DNA of 64,000 bases, taken from NCBI RefSeq assembly GCF_018446385.1, contig NC_055997.1, positions 38,258,254 through 38,322,253 on the forward strand. The letters run 5' to 3'. The notes under the pieces are model-generated. The model was not told where the DNA came from, did no database searches, and was given only the letters and a program-made list of their open reading frames with translations. How positions within the stretch are numbered: position 1 is the stretch's first letter; each line of letters begins with the position of its first letter. The translations under genes were made by a program, and so were the position numbers. This DNA is from Zingiber officinale (lineage: Eukaryota; Streptophyta; Magnoliopsida; Zingiberales; Zingiberaceae). Shown one piece after another: positions 58,023 through 64,000 of this stretch.

Positions 58023-58452
58023 GCTTTACCATTGCCCCCCAACTTCACAGTTCTAACCCATCAAAGTAGTTTTACAAAAGAAACAAAAAAAAATTGAAGA
58101 TCTTCATTAACATAAAATCAAATAAACCTCAAGTAACCCAACACAAAAAGTGAAAAAGAGGTGCCGAGAATCAAATCAATCCATCAACTTATCATCGTTA
58201 GTAGACGAATACATCGATCCGGCTTCGAAATGCCTGATCATTTCATATCGAGAATGGTCTCTTAAACCGCATCACTTCCTGCATGAAAACCATCGACGAG
58301 AAGAAATAAGATGAGGTTCAGCAGAAAAAGAAGAACATTACACCAAATAGCTCGAATAGGAGGAAGTCCGCCGAGACGATCTCCAGTCGAAGCTTTCTGC
58401 CCCGCCGCCGAAACAATGGTGTGGTTTCTTCTCTTTGAGTGCTGGACGGGCA

Positions 58453-58458
58453 TTTATA
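58453..58458 (-). promoter_or_regulatory. TATA box of the snoRNA host transcript
   Basis: Minus-strand GCTATAAATG is followed 30-40 bases downstream by a plausible start region (CACTCAAAGAGAAG). Upstream, GCCCTAA near 58491 resembles a telo-box core often found at plant ribosome-biogenesis genes, but it is imperfect. Confidence 0.6.
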
Positions 58459-58619
58459 GCGAAGACGAGGAACGAGATGACGGCTAAATTAGGGCAACAT
58501 GAGGTGAGGTTGGATACCCGCGTAAGACGTATCATGTATGTAGCGTGGATGTGATCCAACGGTCATCTACTCGTCTGAGTGGAATTTCATTCTACCCCAG
58601 AATTTATACAACGGTTTTA

Positions 58620-59523
58620 TTTTATCCATTATAAAATATTTTTTATTTAGGAAAACAAATTAAAAGAGCTTCTTTTTTAGTTAAAAAGATACTTCATTTT
58701 AAAAAAATATTAAAAGTACCCTCCATTTTTTACATTTACTTCCAAATTGTTCTTCTTTATGTCACTGATATAATAATGCTGTGTACATTTGTTTCTTAAT
58801 TATCCCTTTTTATAGGACTAATTTAATAATGGTGTTGTAATTTTAGTAAAAATTGCTATGATATGCAATAGTTTTACTAAAATAAAAATAAATACTTATC
58901 ACTTTCTCTTAATATTTTTTAAATCATTTAATTTTGTGTTGGAAAAAAAAATTAAAGATATAGATTTTCAACCAACCAAACAACCATTTTCAAAAGATGA
59001 TCTTGTAGCCAAATCCTTCGACTTACTATCTCCATCCTCATCTCACACTTTCCCATTCCAAGGAAGACTGATAGTTAAATCTACCACAAGTCTTCTTTAT
59101 TTATAGATTAAATTGCTGTCATTCGATTTCATTTCCACAAAACCTCATTACATAACCAATACATTGCTTTTGGATAAACAAGATGGAAACTTCATTTATT
59201 CAGGTCGGCAAGCAAAGCAAATACCAACATGAATAAGAGAATCATCAATCAGCTTCCGATAGAATAAAACAAGAAGCCAAATGCCTTCTGAATAAGAATG
59301 ATATTTTATATTACGGAAACATATGTTTACATACTAATATCACCAAACAATCAGAGAGTTTGAGATGGATTTATAGCGATATTAATATCACAAGGCTCAA
59401 TATACAATAATTCTGGGGATATGGCACAGGCTATTGAAAGGGAGAGGAAAATTGTGTACAGTAGTAATAGGGAAGCTACAGTCAAGACTAAGTAAAGATC
59501 ATGACAAAGTGGAAATCACAAGG
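58620..59523. other. Intergenic and 3' UTR of the next gene
   Basis: AT-rich to about 58980, then unremarkable. The 82-codon plus frame at 58858-59106 has no recognised domain and I leave it out. The right part, to 59523, is probably the 3' UTR of the minus-strand gene. Confidence 0.5.
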
Positions 59524-61470
59524 CTAGGAACAGAACTTGTGCTGATAATGCTCTGAGAAACCAATTCTGGTTTTGTGTTGAACAATGAACTGCTGGTTTT
59601 GTTCTACTCGAGGTTGTCCCCTTGATTCATGGATTATTGTTGGACTGAATGCTAGGTTTTCTTTAGTAAAGAAAGAATCCCAGACCATAGGATTGTCTGT
59701 TCTTACAGGAGGAGTACCACAAAAGAAACCAGTTTGATCGTCTCCAGTTTCATCCTGAATAAATCAATTTCTATTAGAAACATTGATTGGTAGAAGTAGA
59801 TTGCACTTGGAAGATAAAGGAGGGAAGGTAGACATAACAGACCTTATTGAAAAATATGTCGAAGAAATTGAGATTGTTATTATCTCCTTGTTGAGCAGGC
59901 AAATTGCTGTGAAAGAAGGGAGCAACAATCATTAGCCACATAGTTCCCATGGAAATTAAATGAGAAGTTCAATGGTATCCTTTAATTTTGTTACAGCTGT
60001 TCTGCAAAGAAAAAAAACATATAGATTGTCTGCCATTCAGGAATAAAACAAATGACTGTAAGCATTAGTAGAAAGGATAAAAATGATACCGCTACCTACA
60101 AATCACACAGAAGAAATGAAACTTAGATGATGCAGGCTAACAAAGTCTAATGTATTTGACGCTTTAAAGATGTGCAATCATATCTCAGATTTTATGCTTA
60201 AATTCTGAAAATCTCATTTGATTATAAATGGAAGTATCGACAAGAGATACCACTAACAAGCACAGATCAAGAAGATGCATCTTCACTTGCGGAACCAACT
60301 ACAATGATATTGCAAAAAACAACTCGTCCTTGTTCAAAGTTTATGGCAAGCACAAGAATGATCATGAATAATCATGAACAACAGACTCTAAACAAAAAAA
60401 CCTTTGTAACATTAAAAAAATAATGGAAATATCCACCAAACAAAAAGATTTTTTTTTTCAATATCCAAGATGGTCGTAACTCACCACTTTGCCTTGGAAC
60501 CCAAACTGCCAACACAATCTAACATGGGAGGGACTTTCACCACATGGCGAGGCTGAGGATAGATAACTTCTACTCTTGGAACCCTTGTATCAAGTAAGAA
60601 TTCAGTGAACAGCTGTCCAATGCCACAGAGTCTAAGCTGCTGACTCTCCATCTTGAATTCTCCTGCAATACATGTAAGATACATTAGATTAGCATTTGAA
60701 GTAGCTGAATATTCGAGACAAAAGAATACATATGTTGCAGATAGCTAAAGCGCTTGGCAAAATTTGTGCTTGGAGCAATAGAATAAGCAAAAAATGTCAT
60801 CTGAAAATAATAAAAATTGCATATGTTCCCCCTCATGGTAAAGATCAATAATGCAATACAGAAGAAAATTGACATTCACCTCCGATTTGTGAGTTTCAGG
60901 GAATGACGCCCACTGTATTCTGATCCAGTATTTCGCACTTAATTGCTTAGAAGTATGTATGCCAAGCCTAAGTCTTAAAAGAAAAGCATGTAGCTAGATA
61001 ATATTATTGTACTTCAAAACGAGGTTCGATAACTTTCACGGCAATTGACAAGCTGGGTGGAATAATTAAATCCACTATTTGAGTTTCCAACAAAAAGGAG
61101 ACGGGGAATACACAATTTTTGGGGGGACAAAAATGCTTTTTTTTTCTTACCTGAACACAAGGGAGATAAACACGATGATCCCTATTGTGCAATCCGGAAA
61201 AAAAACACTCTTTTAATCCCCTCCCTAGGGAAAAAGAGCAAGAAACAACCTACCCTGCGATTAACCGTCTCGATCCGTGACGACTGGAACCAGATTCGGG
61301 CGGTGCGATCGTATTCGAGGTAGCGGATCCAGCAAGGACAAAGTAGGGAAGCTCTAATGGTCTTCGGAAGCGGAAGAGGCGGAGAGAGAGGGAGAGGCGG
61401 TGCCGGCACCCATGCTACCGCTTTCCTTCTCTTCTCCCCTCCGAAGGCGGCGGCCACCGTGCACCGCCTC
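59524..61470 (-). CDS. Multi-exon plant gene of unknown function
   Basis: Minus-strand gene. The three last coding exons join in frame with GT-AG introns: 60662-60485 (FKMESQQLRLCGIGQLFTEF, then VPRVEVIYPQPRHVVKVPPM), 59906-59843 (NLPAQQGDNNNLNFFDIFFN) and 59754-59524 (DETGDDQTGFFCGTPPVRTD ... QHKFCS, TAG at 59524-59526). Introns are 578 and 88 bp. Two further upstream exons are likely: about 60945-60880 (KQLSAKYWIRIQWASFPETH) and 60800-60730 (MTFFAYSIAPSTNFAKRFSY), separated by a 79-bp GT-AG intron. The 67-bp intron between 60730 and 60662 has good splice sites but leaves the frames out of step by one, so a small exon, another site or a frameshift is involved. The GC-rich block at 61470-61240 looks like a non-coding first exon with a 20-codon upstream frame. 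The start codon is unresolved. I recognise no domain; the acidic FFDIFF segment and lack of signal peptide or membrane helix suggest a soluble protein. Confidence 0.65.
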
Positions 61471-61548
61471 CGAATATTTATTCTTCTGCCAAGATTTAAT
61501 TTTTCTTAAATTTTTATTTTAAAATTAGACAACTGGTTAGTTCATTTT

Positions 61549-61836
61549 ACAACCCGGTCCAACTCAAATGCAAGTCTTTGCACGTGATCACGGGATCGAG
61601 CACGTGTTGGCAAAAACAAAGTTGAAATTGAATAACACGTACATTATTATTATTTTTATGTAATTTCTTATCAGCGCCTGAAAATTCTTTTTACAACCCG
61701 GTCCAAGTCAAATGCAAGTCTTTGCACGTGATCACGGGATCGAGCACGTGTTGGCAAAATCAAAGTTGAAATTGAATAACACGTACATTATTATTTTTTT
61801 AATGTAATTTCTTATCAGCGCCTGAAAACTGTCAAT
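61549..61836. repeat. 144-bp tandem duplication with G-boxes upstream of the gene
   Basis: Two copies offset by exactly 144 bp (ACAACCCGGTCC at 61549 and 61693), differing at a few bases. Each has two CACGTG-core motifs (GCACGTGATCACGG and GCACGTGTTGG), so four G-boxes lie 80-300 bases upstream of the presumed first exon of the minus-strand gene. G-boxes bind bZIP and bHLH factors. Confidence 0.85.
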
Positions 61837-61839
61837 TAT

Positions 61840-62430
61840 AATTTCACACGTAAATACAAAATACATAATAATTTTAAAAGAAAAAAAAGACGTTTATTAT
61901 TATTATTTTCATCAAAATCATATTTCATCATATTTTTATTTAAAATACTTATTAAAAAATTAAAGTTGATTTTTAGAATTAATCACGTCTTTTCAAAATT
62001 AAAACTTGTTTAAAATTAAAATTGACTACTAATAAATTCAACTGCATCTAATTAGAAATTCAAATTGACTATTTAAAACCATATTAAAGTTAAATATTTT
62101 TTAGTTTTCATAGTAATCATTCTTAAATTATTATTCTCAAACTCACAATCCAAACACTATCTTTTACTATCATTTCATTCTCTTATTCTCAAATTCATCA
62201 ACCAAACATCCCCATGTATTCAAGTAATTAAGTACTCAATTAATTTTCTCAATAAAACTTTTTTTTATCTTTAGTTGTTAGGTAATTACCTCTTCAATTG
62301 TCGTCTTCCATATTTTTCTTTTGACTGTCTTTATACTATCAAAATATTTTCTATATTTTGGTGACTATATTTTTATATGGTATCAAAATTATAGGGTTTA
62401 GATATATATGTGACAAGATCCCTTAGTCGA
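61840..62430. other. AT-rich intergenic stretch
   Basis: No gene. Near 62196-62213 ACCAAACATCCCC resembles one end of a PIF/Harbinger element but I find no partner. Near 62379 TGGTATCA may be a decayed primer-binding site of the Copia remnant that follows. Confidence 0.5.
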
Positions 62431-62439
62431 GGGTTCAAT

Positions 62440-63390
62440 CAGTGTCTCGAAATTGGATTCAAATAGATTTGATATGGAGTTATTGAATCAATTCAACTAC
62501 GAAGTGTGGAGGATTTATATAGAGTCTTATCTTGTTGGTAAAGATTTATAGAATATTGTCAATATACTGAAAAATATTAAAGATTTCAAGAATTGAAAGC
62601 AGCTAAATGCAAAGATTGAATTCTTTTTAAAGATTTCATGGACTATTTGATCATATTATGTGGTGTAAATTAGCTGACAGATTCTTGATAGGCTATTCAA
62701 TAATAATTAAAAAAAAAAGTTAAAACTCAACAATAAATATTAGAAAATGAACTTGCAAATACTACAAAAGAAATTCTTCCTACATCAGAGTACTTTTAAA
62801 GAAAAAGAATATATATTCAAAAATTTATGTTTTTCAATTCAAAACAAACAATTTCTAAAGGTTTCAATAAAAGGTGAGGTCAGCAACTATCTTTGGAGGA
62901 GTTCGAGAACTTGTTATCACCATCAGAGTCACTAGCTAAGCAAATATATGATGTTTTTATCAGAAGATGGAAGTGCACTTGTGTCTAGAAAGAAAAGTTT
63001 TTAAGGCAAAGATACAAAGGTAACTCAATCTCATACAAAAAGAAAGAAGAGTCTTCTACATCACTGGGAAGAAAGTTCTTTAAATGCTAAAGATGTAGCA
63101 AAATAAGACACATCTAGAAATCTTGTTGAATTAAGTCAGATGAAGGCTATGTTCATTGAAATGGAAAAAGTTGCACATGGAGAAGATTGCGGAAGGTGCT
63201 TCATAGCAGAAATACAAAGTGTATATGTCTTGATTGCCATTAATTTTGGGAGCGATTGGATTATAAATCATCTTACTGGAGATCAATCTAAAAAATTTAG
63301 CATTCAAAAATATAATAGTTGTGATGTCATTCTAACAATATATAATACTCATACGGCGTGGTGTGGATGGGTACAAAAATAGTATTGGAT
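62440..63390 (+). pseudogene. Copia gag/protease remnant
   Basis: Plus-strand debris. Near 62740-62930 it resembles late gag (ENELANTTKEILPTSE, then SLEEFENLLSPSESLAKQI). Near 63080-63125 a CCHC-like pattern (C..C....H....C) is broken by stops. Near 63250-63350 the protease surroundings are visible (DWIINHLTGDQSKKFSIQKY), with the active-site Asp-Ser/Thr-Gly lost. Every part has stops or shifts. It is unrelated in detail to element D. Confidence 0.6.
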
Positions 63391-63544
63391 CGATAGTCAA
63401 GATAATATGACAGTTAAAGTTAACATGACAGTTAAAGTTAATATGAAATGATAGTCAAAATCAAGGAGGTAGTTAGGGTGTACGTAGTGGGATAGATCAC
63501 TCACTTTTATGGCTCAGCCACCCACTCCTCCTGAGCTCAACTCC

Positions 63545-64000
63545 CAGTATATAGTCAGTCGACCCCAGCACTGGTCGAACCTTCAGAACTTAGCTCTTCA
63601 CTCTTCAATGACAAGTCTCCCAGTATATAGTCGGTCGGCCCCAGTATCGGTACGACTTTCGGGACTTAACCCCCACTCTTCAAGGGCAAATCTCCCAGTA
63701 TACAATCGGTCGGCCCCAAAGTCGATCGGACCTTCGTGACTTAGCTCCTCATTTCTCCTATATACGTCTCTCAGCATATAGCTGGTCAGACCTTCCGGAC
63801 TTAGCTCCCCACTTCTCCTGTATAAGTCTCTCGACATATAGTCGGTCAACCTCAGTGTCGGTCGGACCTTTGGGACTTAACTCCCCACTTCTTCTGTACA
63901 AGTCTCTCAGCATATAGCTGGTTGGCCTCAAAATAGGTTGAACATCCAAAGCTTAATTCCTCACTCCTCAGGGAGAAGGGCCCGAGCATACGGTCGGTCA
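63545..64000. repeat. 76-bp tandem array, cut by the window end
   Basis: Units marked by CAGYATATAGYYGGTCGG occur at 63545, 63621, 63696, 63772, 63832 and 63908: spacings 76, 75, 76, 60 and 76. The 60-bp unit lacks a 16-bp piece (CCTCAGTGTCGGTCGG-like). The frames rich in DRLYTGR / RDLYRRSGELSP on the minus strand are products of the repeat. The array continues beyond 64000; its nature (LTR-internal or satellite-like) is unknown. Confidence 0.9.

Larger units (their letters stand above)
56100..58450 (-). ncRNA. Putative snoRNA host transcript
   Basis: A minus-strand transcript is inferred to start just downstream of the TATA box at 58458-58453 and to run through all seven snoRNA-like copies. 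Its first 250 bases are GC-rich with no convincing long frame (the longest is 63-73 codons and overlaps the promoter). A splice acceptor-like TTCATGCAG/GAAG occurs near 58277. Between the copies the DNA is AT-rich and intron-like. Plant snoRNAs commonly sit in such clusters. Exon structure and 3' end are unresolved. Confidence 0.4.

Noticed and set aside
58858..59106. 82-codon plus-strand frame
   Set aside because: AT-rich, no domain, no splice or promoter support.
61182..61457. 91-codon minus frame starting AAAFGGEKRRKAV, tempting as the gene's N-terminus
   Set aside because: It starts with GTG and has no ATG; the only ATG nearby opens a 20-codon upstream frame, so I treat the block as 5' UTR.
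62150..62215. One end of a Harbinger-like MITE (ACCAAACATCCCC)
   Set aside because: No opposite end or TAA duplication could be found.

Overview
This window is intergenic plant nuclear DNA, probably from a monocot. The evidence is Tat, Tekay-type and Copia LTR retrotransposons, GT-AG introns, an F-box/DUF295 gene of the kind expanded in monocots, and an intronic H/ACA-like snoRNA cluster. I cannot name the species. There is no bacterial-style gene organisation. About two thirds of the window is retrotransposon sequence, much of it nested.

Layout: (1) 1-3150, part of a minus-strand Copia element resembling a Sirevirus, with gag remnants and one LTR. (2) 3670-4452, a solo Tat-type LTR with a perfect 5-bp target duplication. 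(3) 5075-7335, two related PIF/Harbinger-like non-autonomous elements with pyrimidine-rich tandem cores. (4) 7640-8728, an intact single-exon F-box/DUF295 gene. (5) 9480-14050, decayed remnants: Tat pol, a probable endogenous caulimovirid coat-protein region and a hAT transposase. (6) 14554-55477, a nested retrotransposon complex. (7) 56283-58470, a minus-strand non-coding host gene with seven related H/ACA-like RNA copies. (8) 59524-61470, a minus-strand multi-exon plant gene of unknown function. (9) 61549-61836, a duplicated G-box block. (10) 62440-63390, Copia gag/protease debris. (11) 63545-64000, a 76-bp tandem array running off the window.

The complex at 14554-55477 can be read as a stratigraphy. 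Element C is a Tat-lineage Ty3/gypsy element on the minus strand with dual RNase H and an antisense extra ORF. Element A, a plus-strand Tekay-like chromovirus (18769-38921, target duplication TTAAC), landed in C's tandem repeats. Element B, a minus-strand Tekay-like chromovirus (20890-30456, target duplication TGTTT), landed in A's 5' LTR. Element D, a minus-strand Copia element probably of the Angela group (44842-54819, target duplication ACGAG), landed in C's 5' LTR. Hand-compared LTR samples differ by about 11% in C, 5% in A, 3% in D and 2% in B, which agrees with the nesting order. All four have broken coding regions; D is closest to intact, with three in-frame stops.

The strongest candidate for something undescribed is the snoRNA-like cluster. 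Its copies keep a hairpin-hinge-hairpin-tail architecture through paired compensatory changes, and most carry TCA where ACA is expected.
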